A DNA stretch of 64,000 nucleotides from Natronomonas pharaonis DSM 2160 (GCF_000026045.1 NC_007426.1:2531222-2595221); one strand, 5' to 3'. Shown: positions 49,065 through 57,277, counted from the stretch's first letter. Numbers and translations are program-made. The notes: generated by a model not told the origin, from the sequence alone.

Positions 49065-49805
49065 TCAGACGCCGGCCGGCTCGGGCGGCTCGATGCCCAT
49101 CTCTCGAAGTTCCGCACAGGCTTCCTCATGCCCTTCCCGGCAGGCCTCGCGGGCGTGGTCGGCCATCGCCCCCTGGGCGGCTCTGAATTGGTCTGCAGCC
49201 CGCCTCGTCTCCCGTGCGCCCTCTCTGTCGGCCCGGGCTCCCGACTCGTCTCTCCGGGCCCGCTCGGCCACGTCGACGTGCTCGCTCGGCGTAAGCTCCG
49301 GGTCGTAGTATGCTCGCCAGTCGTCGACGCCCTCACCCTGCAGGATGGCCTTCGCGCTGCGAGCGTGCATTAGGTTGTCCGGGTCCACGTCCCGCCGTTC
49401 TGCGTCGGTCAACTCGGCTTGCCCGTGCTGGTACGTCTCGCGGCGCTTCGAGTCCGCCGCCGCGCCTTCGAGATAGGCTCGCTCATCGGCGTCCAATTCG
49501 TCACCCAACACTTCGATAGTGGTGTCTCGTCGGTCGTCCGTCGGGGCCAGCACGCCGTCCGGCAGCTCGTCTCGGACGGCGTTGGCTGTCTCAAGGTCGC
49601 CGAACTCGGCCGTCGTCGTCTCGCGGTACCGCGCAAGCGCGAAGCCCTCCGCACGCAGCTCCGCCGTCTCTTTGTCCGTCAACTCGGCTGGGTCGACCTT
49701 CCCGGCCGGCCCCAGATACTCCCAGTGGTGGCCGTCGCCCGTGTAGGTCACACGGTAGGCGTACGGTCCGTATCCGTCGACTTTCTTCGTGACTATCGTA
49801 CTCAT
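49065..49805 (-). CDS. Uncharacterised provirus protein (246 aa)
   Basis: This 246-aa acidic protein begins MSTIVTKKVDGYGPYAYRVTYTGDGHHWEYLGPAG. The region is followed by charged helices (ERAYLEGAAADSKRRETYQHGQAELTDAERRDVDPDNL). It ends with coiled-coil-like repeats (RRADREGARETRRAADQFRAAQGAMADHAREACREGHEE). It is the last gene of the minus-strand operon, overlapping the previous one by 4 bp (ATGA). I do not recognise a family. The N-terminal domain recurs in haloarchaeal proviruses. Confidence 0.7.
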   Translation of the reverse strand: MSTIVTKKVDGYGPYAYRVTYTGDGHHWEYLGPAGKVDPAELTDKETAELRAEGFALARYRETTTAEFGDLETANAVRDELPDGVLAPTDDRRDTTIEVLGDELDADERAYLEGAAADSKRRETYQHGQAELTDAERRDVDPDNLMHARSAKAILQGEGVDDWRAYYDPELTPSEHVDVAERARRDESGARADREGARETRRAADQFRAAQGAMADHAREACREGHEEACAELREMGIEPPEPAGV

Positions 49806-50056
49806 TCGTCGTCTGCCCCCTCGTCGTTGGTAAGTTCGTTGTACATCTCGCGGCACCTTTTCAGCTGCTCTCGGGCCAGCCGCCTCCGCATCTTGATTTT
49901 CCCCCGCAGGACAGATTCGTCAGCGTCGTCGGGAGCATCGAGGTCGTCCGGGTCGGTGGCTTCCAGCCACTCCAGCCGGCTTTCGAGGTCGTCAATCCGC
50001 CGTTCCAGTTCCGCGGCTCGCTCGTCGTTGGCAAGTTGCGTGAGTTCGTCAGTCAT
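49802..50056 (-). CDS. Small coiled-coil provirus protein (84 aa)
   Basis: MTDELTQLANDERAAELERRIDDLESRLEWLEATD starts an 84-aa charged protein with a clear heptad pattern followed by a basic helix (KIKMRRRLAREQLKRCREMYNEL). It is probably a coiled-coil accessory protein. Both neighbours overlap by 4 bp (ATGA). The 9-mer copy at 49825 lies in its last codons. Confidence 0.7.
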   Translation of the reverse strand: MTDELTQLANDERAAELERRIDDLESRLEWLEATDPDDLDAPDDADESVLRGKIKMRRRLAREQLKRCREMYNELTNDEGADDE

Positions 50057-51189
50057 GTATCTCCCTCCAGCCGGGGGTCGGGCTCGCCGTCCCACTGCGA
50101 CCGGTGGGCGTGGCAGTAACCGCTCTCGTGGGTGACCGTCGCCCCGCAGTCGGAGCCGTCGGTCTTCGTCCCACGACAGTCGACGTATTTCGTTGCCTCG
50201 TCGCTGCTGCCGTCACCGATAGGGTCCTCATCGGGCTCCTGGTAGGCTTCCCAGTTGTCGATGAGCTGGCCGCGATTGATTTGCTTTTCCGGCTCGTCGA
50301 GGTCCCATTCCAGATGGGCGAAGTAGTTTGTCGAGTAGTTCCAGTCCGACCACTCGGGGATGTCCCGGAGCCCACGAACGCGAAACCAAACCTCATCGGT
50401 CATGTAGGCGTTCCAGCCGCGATAGACCGTTATGCAGTCGATGAGCCCCTCATCGACCTTTCCGTCAGCCTGAATCACTACGTCGGACTGCTTCTTTACC
50501 AGCGGGTGAATGTCGTTGTCGTTCTCGTGGCCGATGAAGATAGTCCGCAGGCTGCCGCCCTCCGACTTCCGGAAGGCGTTGATGGTTCGGCTCATCACCG
50601 CCTCAACGTCTGATTGGCCGGTGTAGGCGTTACCCGAGGTACTGAACTCGTCGAAGATAGCGACCTTCTCACCCGGCTCTTTAGCGAACTCCAGATACCG
50701 GCTGATGTCTTCGGCAAACTCGACAGCGTCGTGGTCTTCGGGTGCGGGGTCGTCGGGATCGTCTCGACCGATGTTCGTCAGCACCTTGTCGATGATGTCG
50801 TCCTGCCATAGCCGGCGAACGATTTCCAGCGCCTTCGCGGTCTTCCCCGAACCTTTCGGTCCCTTGATGAGGATTTGCTGGGCGGCCGGGCGACAGGCGT
50901 CGATAAGCCGCTGGTAGCCGGTCGCGTCCGTCCGCGACTCCGACAGCCCCGTGGCAGCGTTCATGCTCGCCACGTCGCCGCTCTGGCGGGCTTGACGGAG
51001 CATATCGGTCTGCCCCTTTCGGGACAGCATCTCCGCCAGCGGACCGTCGTCAACGCCGGCGTGTTCCATCGTCAGCATCACGTCGCCCACATCTTGGTCG
51101 TCAGCCAGCACTGCGTCGATGTGGGCGTCAACGTCGCCGTCTCGAATCTGGTCAGCTAATTCTGCGGCACTCCAAGAAGCATCAGTCAT
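50053..51189 (-). CDS. P-loop NTPase of the provirus (VP8-like)
   Basis: This 378-aa ATPase has Walker A GPKGSGKTAKALEIVRRLW (110-128) and Walker B KVAIFDEFSTSGNAY with aspartate and glutamate near 180. Sensor residues follow in GSLRTIFIGHENDNDIHP. A C-terminal zinc finger (DCRGTKTDGSDCGATVTHES then YCHAH) binds metal. It matches the conserved NTPase encoded beside the spike in pleolipoviruses and would act in assembly or genome handling. Coupled by ATGA overlaps on both sides. Confidence 0.8.
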   Translation of the reverse strand: MTDASWSAAELADQIRDGDVDAHIDAVLADDQDVGDVMLTMEHAGVDDGPLAEMLSRKGQTDMLRQARQSGDVASMNAATGLSESRTDATGYQRLIDACRPAAQQILIKGPKGSGKTAKALEIVRRLWQDDIIDKVLTNIGRDDPDDPAPEDHDAVEFAEDISRYLEFAKEPGEKVAIFDEFSTSGNAYTGQSDVEAVMSRTINAFRKSEGGSLRTIFIGHENDNDIHPLVKKQSDVVIQADGKVDEGLIDCITVYRGWNAYMTDEVWFRVRGLRDIPEWSDWNYSTNYFAHLEWDLDEPEKQINRGQLIDNWEAYQEPDEDPIGDGSSDEATKYVDCRGTKTDGSDCGATVTHESGYCHAHRSQWDGEPDPRLEGDT

Positions 51190-52592
51190 GTTGAGTCCTC
51201 CGTCGTATCGTCATCGTTGGTAATGTCGGCTCGCTCGTCGGGCGATTCGTTCGCGTGGTCGGCATTCTCGTCGTCTTCGGCCGCCTCACCGGGCGTGTAG
51301 TAATCCTCCCAGCGGGTCCCTTCCGCCGCCTCATCGAGGATGTCGTCAATGGCACCGGAGTCGGTCGACAGGGCACTACGGACGGCCTTGTCGACAGCGC
51401 GGGTTGATGCAATATCGCTGGCGATGCTGATGCCGCTAATCTCACGGAGCAGGTTCTTCCCCAGCTCGGCGGAGTCAAGCAGCCGGTTGCGGTTGTCTCG
51501 AATCTTCGCTTGGTCGGCTACCAGCTCTCGGTCATCCGCGAGGCCGGGCCACGTTCCATCTGCCTCGTTGTCCGTCGGGTCCATGTTCCGGACGACGACA
51601 GCGCGGCCGCCGGGCGTCTCCGCCTTCGACTTGCCGGCGTCGGTGTCGGCGTTCCGCAGGTCCATCTGCCGGATTCTCTCGGGCGGCCCGGAATAGATGG
51701 CGAAGCCGCCGTCTTCAGGCTCGACGCCACGCGCCGACTGGATGATATCGTCCACGTCGATATCCAGCACGAACTCGACATCGGGCGACCACACACGGCT
51801 CACCAGTGCGAAGGCCGGCGGCAGCGCCACGACCGTCGTGGCAGCCGTGCCGGCGATGATAACCCGGTGGGCGTCGGCGAGGTCGCCCCAGAACGCCAGC
51901 GGGCCACGCACGACGCCGAAGGCCATCAACAGCGCGTAGACGCCAGAGACAACTGCCAGCGCGATAGCGACGTAGTGGTCCGCGAGGAACCGCTTTGCTC
52001 GACCGACGACGCCGTCGACGGGGTCGCGTTCGATGCGATGCCGTTCGTCGTTGGTAAGCTCCCGGTAGCTGTTCTGGTGGCGGCGTTTCAGCAGGCCAAC
52101 GGAGAGCCCGGTCGACAGCAGCGTTCCGGAGATTCCGGAGACAGCCGCCCACTGCACCAGGGCGACCGTCGGCGCGCCGGTGATAATATCGAGGACCTGC
52201 CGGTCGCCGGATGCAGCGACCATTTCGCCGCCCTCTTGGATGGTGATTACCGGGTCGCTCGCGGTGGTAAACTGGATTTCGCGCGTTTCGCCGGGCGGGA
52301 TTGTGTATGTCTCGAAGCCGATACGCTCGCTACCTCCCGACCCAAGGTTGTCGATGGCTCCGGCGTCGGTGATAGCCACCCGAGCGCGACTGTCTGCCTC
52401 GATGGTGATATGGGCCGTGCGGTCGGTCCAGTCGACTTCCAGCACGTCGCTGTTACCCAGCTGATGTTCAATTGTCTGTGCCTCGTCGCCGTCCGGTGTC
52501 GGCGTTGGTGTCTCGGCTTGGGCAGCGGCGGGCGCCGTGAGACAGCCGACGACAGCGACAAAAACAAGGAGTACGGTGGTTATTCGCTTCAT
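51186..52592 (-). CDS. Membrane protein with extracellular domain (468 aa), pleolipovirus type
   Basis: An N-terminal signal peptide (MKRITTVLLVFVAVVGCLTAPAAAQA) leads to an extracellular beta domain (NSDVLEVDWTDRTAHITIEADSRARV). Three membrane spans follow (VALVQWAAVSGISGTLL, YVAIALAVVSGVYALLMAFGVV, VIIAGTAATTVVALPPAFALV) and then a large acidic cytoplasmic part. Proteins of this layout lie between spike and NTPase genes in pleolipoviruses. The function is not known; a role in envelope formation is likely. Confidence 0.75.
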   Translation of the reverse strand: MKRITTVLLVFVAVVGCLTAPAAAQAETPTPTPDGDEAQTIEHQLGNSDVLEVDWTDRTAHITIEADSRARVAITDAGAIDNLGSGGSERIGFETYTIPPGETREIQFTTASDPVITIQEGGEMVAASGDRQVLDIITGAPTVALVQWAAVSGISGTLLSTGLSVGLLKRRHQNSYRELTNDERHRIERDPVDGVVGRAKRFLADHYVAIALAVVSGVYALLMAFGVVRGPLAFWGDLADAHRVIIAGTAATTVVALPPAFALVSRVWSPDVEFVLDIDVDDIIQSARGVEPEDGGFAIYSGPPERIRQMDLRNADTDAGKSKAETPGGRAVVVRNMDPTDNEADGTWPGLADDRELVADQAKIRDNRNRLLDSAELGKNLLREISGISIASDIASTRAVDKAVRSALSTDSGAIDDILDEAAEGTRWEDYYTPGEAAEDDENADHANESPDERADITNDDDTTEDST

Positions 52593-52609
52593 CGTTGGTA
52601 ACGTCGTCG

Positions 52610-52705
52610 TCAGACCGGCAGCACGTCGATGTAGCCAGCCGTCTCAAGAGCCCACGCCGACAGGCCGACCGCGGCGACCGTGCCGAGCAGCCGGAGCATT
52701 GTCAC
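52610..52705 (-). CDS. Provirus membrane microprotein (31 aa)
   Basis: A GTG-started frame, MTMLRLLGTVAAVGLSAWAL to VLPV, encodes a single hydrophobic helix. The start overlaps the stop of the spike gene (GTGA); ATG 52699 is an alternative. It ends 17 bases before the start of the 468-aa gene. The tight coupling in an otherwise overlapping operon supports translation. Confidence 0.5.
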   Translation of the reverse strand: MTMLRLLGTVAAVGLSAWALETAGYIDVLPV

Positions 52706-54537
52706 TCGCCCCCCAGCGCGATACCGGCGAATATCAGGGCCAGCACGCCAGCGCCGGCTGCGGCGGCCGACTGGCCGATACCGGAGAACCAGCCGCCGAT
52801 GCCGCCGAGGTCGATACCGCCGCCTATCCCAAGACCGTCGTTATGTGCTTCTTCGTATTTCTCAATTAGTTCATCATTCCGTTGCTCCATCTCATTCCAT
52901 TCTTCTTGCGTAATGTAGTTGTCATCTTCTTGTGGCTCGGTGAAGCGTTCGAACTCAGCGGAATCATATTCCTCACCGTCAGAATCTTCGAATTTCTCCA
53001 CTTCGAACGGCTCTTTAATCTGCACTGTTTCGTATCTTGTTTCGTCAGTATCGGCATAGTAGCTGACAGACTCTATTTCCGTTATCGCTGTCTCAAGCTG
53101 GTCGGACAGGTCAATTTCCCAGTAACCATCTGACTCGTTAAAGTCGCTTCTAGTAACTTCGACAGTCTCCCCGTGTCCTGTTTCAATGCGATAAAGCGTA
53201 TCGGGAAACGGTTTGTCGGTAAACGTTGCTACACCGCCATCAACAGATTCGTCATAATCCGACCAGATACCTTCGCCTTGCGATATGTCATAGGTAAAGT
53301 AAAGGTCGTCATCGAGGTCGTCGGGGTCGTAGATTTCCCCAACTTCGAGAGTTAGGTCCTCGGACGTTGTGGCGAATGAACCGCGAAGCGTCGCGTCATA
53401 TTCGGGAATATGTATCGTTGCTTCTCGCTCTACATCAACCGGCATATTAAGCGCAATAAGGTCAGCGACAGCCTGCGGGAAATCCTCATCTTCGGCCATC
53501 ATCTCAGCGCGCTCGCGGGGCGTCACAAGGTCTTCAACGTCAAGCTCGCCCGACTGCACTTCACCATACACTTCATCAACCCACATCGCAAGGCCGCTGC
53601 GTACCTCGTCAAAAGTGTCTTCAATGTCAGTAACAAGGTTTCTCCACTCACTATCGTCCAGCAAAATGAAGTCTTCATAGTCTTCATAGTCTTCACCGGA
53701 CATATCAACCGGAGCATTATCAGAAGGTGTGTAATCACCAGTCTGTTCCTTCTCGAAGATGCTGTAGTACCCTTCACCGGCACCGCCGCCGCGCCAATCA
53801 CGCACAAACAGACCGTTCAGACCGAACACTTCGCCAGTAGGAAGCTCGTAGTCGAATTTATCAGTCTCGTAGGACACTGTACTATAATCATCAAAAACCT
53901 CGTCCTCTGGTAGGTCGGAATGTTCGTTAATAGCGTCACCAACAGACCCTACTTCAACGACTGTCTCGTTCCAACTTTCAAGCAGGTTCTTAAGCACGGT
54001 GGCTTCTTGTTCATTGACAGTTGATTCAGCAGCACTATACACATCATCTTGTGGAGACTGCTCGTTTAGCTCCTTAATGGCATCCAGTTTACCCTCGGTG
54101 TATGCGGTATGCTCGATGCCTTCGAGGATGTTCTCATTGTCGATAAACGTACTCTGGTTTGTCGAGTAACGGGTTCTAAGTGTCTGATAGGCCTCTTGCT
54201 TGAGTGCGTCCTGAGTAAGTCCTTCAGGCGGTGTATCGGAACCTAACACTTCAAATTCGCGCAGCGCCCAACCAACGGCAGCACTTCCGCCAATAGCTCC
54301 GGCAGCCTTCGCAGCGCCGGCAGCCCCGACAGGTATTGCCGGGATTAGCGCCTCGGCTTCGGCCGTCTGGCTGGCGAGGCCACCTGCACCGACGGCAGTT
54401 GCCGCAGTAGCAGCGGTGGCCGCTCGCACAAATCCACGTCGAGAGAGTCGAGACTGTCCGATATTGGCCCCCGCCGTGTGGTATGTCTCAGGCTCCCCGT
54501 CGTCGGTGCTGCCGGACTTACCAACGTCGCTGCTCAT
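52702..54537 (-). CDS. Pleolipovirus-like spike protein
   Basis: This 611-aa protein has a Tat signal (LSRRGFVRAATAATAATAVGAGG) and a long exported domain of aromatic and acidic beta segments. A coiled-coil stretch near the end (TQEEWNEMEQRNDELIEKYEEA) precedes a glycine-rich linker and a C-terminal membrane anchor (AAAAGAGVLALIFAGIALGG). This is the layout of the single spike protein (VP4) of pleolipoviruses that binds host receptors and fuses membranes. The central gene segment is clearly AT-richer than its neighbours. Confidence 0.85.
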   Translation of the reverse strand: MSSDVGKSGSTDDGEPETYHTAGANIGQSRLSRRGFVRAATAATAATAVGAGGLASQTAEAEALIPAIPVGAAGAAKAAGAIGGSAAVGWALREFEVLGSDTPPEGLTQDALKQEAYQTLRTRYSTNQSTFIDNENILEGIEHTAYTEGKLDAIKELNEQSPQDDVYSAAESTVNEQEATVLKNLLESWNETVVEVGSVGDAINEHSDLPEDEVFDDYSTVSYETDKFDYELPTGEVFGLNGLFVRDWRGGGAGEGYYSIFEKEQTGDYTPSDNAPVDMSGEDYEDYEDFILLDDSEWRNLVTDIEDTFDEVRSGLAMWVDEVYGEVQSGELDVEDLVTPRERAEMMAEDEDFPQAVADLIALNMPVDVEREATIHIPEYDATLRGSFATTSEDLTLEVGEIYDPDDLDDDLYFTYDISQGEGIWSDYDESVDGGVATFTDKPFPDTLYRIETGHGETVEVTRSDFNESDGYWEIDLSDQLETAITEIESVSYYADTDETRYETVQIKEPFEVEKFEDSDGEEYDSAEFERFTEPQEDDNYITQEEWNEMEQRNDELIEKYEEAHNDGLGIGGGIDLGGIGGWFSGIGQSAAAAGAGVLALIFAGIALGGE

Positions 54538-54641
54538 AGCGTCACCCCTGAGGCGAGCGCGGCCCCTGCAAGCGCCGTCGCGGCTCCGGCGAGATACAGC
54601 GCCACCTCCTCGGCCCGGAGATGCCGGTCAAGGAGCTGCAT
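54534..54641 (-). CDS. Provirus membrane microprotein (35 aa)
   Basis: MQLLDRHLRAEEVALYLAGAATALAGAALASG begins a 35-aa protein with one hydrophobic helix preceded by a charged head. Its start shares bases with the stop of the upstream gene (TAATG) and its stop overlaps the spike start (ATGA). It is too short for normal gene finders but is fully coupled. Confidence 0.6.
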   Translation of the reverse strand: MQLLDRHLRAEEVALYLAGAATALAGAALASGVTL

Positions 54642-55237
54642 TAGTTGGCCCTCCCGGCGAGCGCGATACCGCCCACCACGAGCACGAGCGCGCCGACCGC
54701 GCCGATACCGAGGCTGGTGTTGTCGATGTCGTCGCCGATGTCGCCGACTCCGCCGCCGCCGAAGAAGCTCCCACCGATAGTGCCGACCGCGTCTTCGTCG
54801 TCGTCGTAGAGGGCGGCGTTGTCGAAGTGGTAGGCGTCGGCGTCGTCGTCGAGGCTGTCGTTCCAGTCGGCTTCTAGCGTTCCGGTGTCGTCGGTCAGCT
54901 CGTCGCCGTCGTCGGTTTCGAGCACGTCGCCGTCTTCGTCTTCGATTTGCAGCTCGTCAGCGTCGACAGCGTCCCACTCGAACGTGACTGTGGTCCCGAT
55001 CTCAAGGCCGGACAGGTCGATGTCGGGTAGCTCGTCGTCGACGTTGGTAACATCGTGGTCGGTGTTGGTGTCGACCGCCGAGGCGACGATTTCGTCGTCC
55101 ACCTCATCGAATGTGAGTTCGACGTAATCGTCAGTGCCGTCGTCCGTTTCCTCTGCGAGTGCCGGGGCAGCGACCGCTCCGGCGAACGTGGTTGCCAGCA
55201 CGACTGTCAGGGTCAGAATGAGGGTTGTTCGTGTCAT
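54641..55237 (-). CDS. Secreted, C-terminally anchored acidic provirus protein
   Basis: This 198-aa protein has a signal peptide (MTRTTLILTLTVVLATTFAGAVAAPALA). A very acidic beta-rich domain (ELTFDEVDDEIVASAVDTN, IGTTVTFEWDAVDADELQI) and a glycine patch precede a final membrane helix (LGIGAVGALVLVVGGIALAG). It lies directly before the spike gene, so a second envelope component is likely. No name is given because pleolipovirus proteins at this position vary in sequence. Confidence 0.7.
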   Translation of the reverse strand: MTRTTLILTLTVVLATTFAGAVAAPALAEETDDGTDDYVELTFDEVDDEIVASAVDTNTDHDVTNVDDELPDIDLSGLEIGTTVTFEWDAVDADELQIEDEDGDVLETDDGDELTDDTGTLEADWNDSLDDDADAYHFDNAALYDDDEDAVGTIGGSFFGGGGVGDIGDDIDNTSLGIGAVGALVLVVGGIALAGRAN

Positions 55238-55239
55238 TG

Positions 55240-55440
55240 TCAGCAGTTGTCGATGATTCCGAAGGTGTCTGCGGCGTCGTAAATCGCGATACCGCCGATG
55301 AGCATCGCGACGCCGCCGGTCATCTCGGGACCCATCGCATCGAGGATGTTGAATCCGAACAGTCCGAAAACAGTCCAACTGAGGGCTGAAATCGCCAAGA
55401 CGGCCGTCAGGGCCATCTCCGTCGGGGTTGCTCTGGTCAT
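55240..55440 (-). CDS. Small membrane protein at the head of the structural operon (66 aa)
   Basis: MTRATPTEMALTAVLAISALSWTVFGLFGF then GGVAMLIGGIAIYDAADTF form two membrane helices in a 66-aa protein. It is the first gene of the minus-strand structural operon and precedes the acidic protein by 2 bp. Small integral proteins embedded in the lipid envelope (VP3-like) occupy this position in pleolipoviruses; the match here is by position and topology only. Confidence 0.65.
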   Translation of the reverse strand: MTRATPTEMALTAVLAISALSWTVFGLFGFNILDAMGPEMTGGVAMLIGGIAIYDAADTFGIIDNC

Positions 55441-55497
55441 TGGTTGGTAACCCATCGGAGAAAGCCCGCCCCCATCCTAGATGGTCGGGAATCCGCA

Positions 55498-55513
55498 CGG
55501 TCCCTAGGGACCG
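55498..55513. promoter_or_regulatory. 16-bp palindrome between divergent provirus units
   Basis: CGGTCCCTAGGGACCG is a perfect palindrome. It lies 58 bases before the 66-aa gene start on the minus strand and 38 before the AbrB-like gene on the plus strand, suitable for a repressor acting on both promoters. Confidence 0.6.
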
Positions 55514-55551
55514 GCGGTACGCTTATCCTAATCTAGACGGTACGAGCAGGT

Positions 55552-55731
55552 ATGCCGATTCGGAAGCTCCGGCAGCTCGACGACGATTCAGCAGGTGTGA
55601 CGCTCCCGAAAGACGACCTCCGCGAGAACGGACTACTCGGCGACGACGGCCAGATCGAAGACGACCAACACGTTGTCATCGAGCAGGTTGACGACGGCGA
55701 GTGGACAGTTCGGACCGTCGACGTGGTCTGA
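55552..55731 (+). CDS. AbrB-like swapped-hairpin protein (59 aa)
   Basis: MPIRKLRQLDDDSAGVTLPKDDLRENGLLGDD begins a 59-aa protein with the AbrB pattern: strand, a VTLPKDDL turn, helix, then HVVIEQVDDGEWTVRTV. It is a transcription factor candidate, divergent from the structural operon across the palindrome at 55498-55513. Autorepression and control of the late operon are inferred. Confidence 0.75.
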   Translation: MPIRKLRQLDDDSAGVTLPKDDLRENGLLGDDGQIEDDQHVVIEQVDDGEWTVRTVDVV

Positions 55732-55881
55732 AACCCGTTTTCGGTCAGGTCAAGCCATGAGATAAGGCCGAGAGTTTATATATCCTTACCAACGTATGTA
55801 GTGCTACGCAGTCGGAGCAAAAAGTCACCCCGCAGGTGGGGACGGACTACACCGAATGCGGCTGCATTCAAAAACCAAACT

Positions 55882-56418
55882 ATGAATCTGAGTGACCTAC
55901 TCAACACGGAAACCGACGATAGACGGGCTGTATCGCCAGTTATAGGGGTAATTCTCATGGTCGCGATTACCGTCATTCTTGCGGCCGTCATCGGGACCTT
56001 TGTCCTCGGACTGGGTGACCAAGTTCAGGAAACCGCACCCAACGCGCAGATTAGCGGTGAACAAATCACTCTTGATGAGGGAGACCTCGATGACGAAGAG
56101 GCTGTGCGAATAACGCATGAAAGTGGAGACGCAATCAATCCGAATGAAATAGAGATTACTGTCGACGGACAGACTGCTGCCAGCGTAGAGCCCGACAGCG
56201 ATGTTGACGAAGCCGACACAAGCGATGATGGACCGACTATATGGACTGGCGGAGACCGAATTAGCGCTGGAGATCGTGTTCAGATTGTCGGTACGTATGA
56301 TGTAGACGGCGATCAGTTTGACGAGGAACTCGACGATGAAGACGAAATCCGCGTCACATGGCAGGCACCCGGTGGCGACCGAACCGCTACCCTGTTCACG
56401 TTCGAAGTAGACGACTAA
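55882..56418 (+). CDS. Type IV pilin (archaellin/pilin N-terminal domain)
   Basis: This 178-aa protein begins MNLSDLLNTETDDRRAVSPVIG. The type III signal-peptide cleavage region RRAVSPVIGVILMVAITVIL is that of haloarchaeal PilA-type pilins (DUF1628). The remainder is an acidic, variable domain (ISGEQITLDEGDLDDEEAVRITHESGDAIN). The segment is AT-richer than average and preceded by a good TATA box (TTTATATAT, about 55775). A pilin inside a provirus could change host adhesion or block superinfecting viruses. Confidence 0.85.
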   Translation: MNLSDLLNTETDDRRAVSPVIGVILMVAITVILAAVIGTFVLGLGDQVQETAPNAQISGEQITLDEGDLDDEEAVRITHESGDAINPNEIEITVDGQTAASVEPDSDVDEADTSDDGPTIWTGGDRISAGDRVQIVGTYDVDGDQFDEELDDEDEIRVTWQAPGGDRTATLFTFEVDD

Positions 56419-56455
56419 GAAGGTAACTGAAGCCATTTGCTGGCTTTCGTTTCAC

Positions 56456-57277
56456 ATGCTTCCCAGCCCAGTAGACGCCACCACCGCCAAACGAAAGCTC
56501 GTCGATACATACGACAACCCGAGCTACGAGGACCCGTGGGACGCTGTCGAAGACTACGAACACGTCCAACGATACACCGCCGCCCATCCTCAGCAAGGGT
56601 CGCAAGCAGTCAGCACAGCAACTGACCTCCCACGGGGCCGCATCCGGTCGTGGGTCGACAGCGACGGCATGCCGGACTGTTACCGGGGGCTCCAGACTGC
56701 CCTCACGAACGGCTGGATACTCGACAGTTGGAGTGACGAGACAGCCCGCCCGATGGCGATGCTGGCAGCGTGGACGCTCGCAAGCGGTAGTATCAACGAG
56801 CATTGGACGCCGACGTGGGTAACTGACGGCGACGACGAAGCTGACGCACTACGCCACCACGCCGACCGTGCCAACGTCGTCATCGAGCAGGCTCGTGAGG
56901 CAGAGGACGACCGGCCGGCGGAGTGGCGGCCGGCAGAATCAGCCTCGGTGCTCGGCCGGGTGCTCTATACGTGGCTCGGCCACCGTGGCGACAAGAACCA
57001 CGCAGTACCGTTTCCGGCGTTCTTGGAAAGCGCCCCTGACCAGATTCGGCTAGACTTCGCTCGCGTCCACACCCAGCAACGGGGTATCATTCGCGACGAC
57101 CGACCGGACCGGTTCGTGCAGATCATGGCGGAGCGAAGTGAGGGCTTCCGTCGGGCGCTGAAGGAGCTGCTACAGTCGGTCGTTGGTAATCCCGACGACA
57201 TCCGCGGCGACAGTTGGCCGCTTCGTATCTACGGCGACGCAATCGACACCCTACGACAGTATCCAGAGCTGGATTAA
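56456..57277 (+). CDS. Provirus DNA-binding protein, HTH plus homing-endonuclease-like domain (273 aa)
   Basis: A 273-aa protein. GSQAVSTATDLPRGRIRSWVDSDGMPDCYRGLQTA resembles a helix-turn-helix, and AMLAAWTLASGSINEHWTPTWV resembles the LAGLIDADG-like second part of haloarchaeal regulators. The C terminus is a helical SVLGRVLYTWLGHRGDK and LKELLQSVVGNPDDI segment. Similar proteins are frequent in haloarchaeal viruses, and the role is not established. It overlaps by 4 bp with the end of the convergent winged-helix gene. Confidence 0.65.
   Translation: MLPSPVDATTAKRKLVDTYDNPSYEDPWDAVEDYEHVQRYTAAHPQQGSQAVSTATDLPRGRIRSWVDSDGMPDCYRGLQTALTNGWILDSWSDETARPMAMLAAWTLASGSINEHWTPTWVTDGDDEADALRHHADRANVVIEQAREAEDDRPAEWRPAESASVLGRVLYTWLGHRGDKNHAVPFPAFLESAPDQIRLDFARVHTQQRGIIRDDRPDRFVQIMAERSEGFRRALKELLQSVVGNPDDIRGDSWPLRIYGDAIDTLRQYPELD

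Larger units (their letters stand above)
45605..57189. repeat. Dispersed provirus 9-mer CGTTGGTAA
   Basis: Exact copies start at 45605, 46874, 49051, 49825, 51215, 52049, 52593, 55042 and 57181 on the plus strand, and at 54518 and 55786 as the complement. One-mismatch forms are at 50025 and 55442. Copies occur in genes of both strands, in different reading frames, and between genes, so the conservation is at the DNA level. No copy was noticed in the other 50 kb. Confidence 0.8.

Noticed and set aside
51510..52601. 363-codon plus-strand frame inside the provirus membrane-protein gene
   Set aside because: It is antisense to a gene with clear signal peptide and membrane spans, and its translation (arginine- and aspartate-rich) shows no fold. 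The operon overlaps also support the minus strand.
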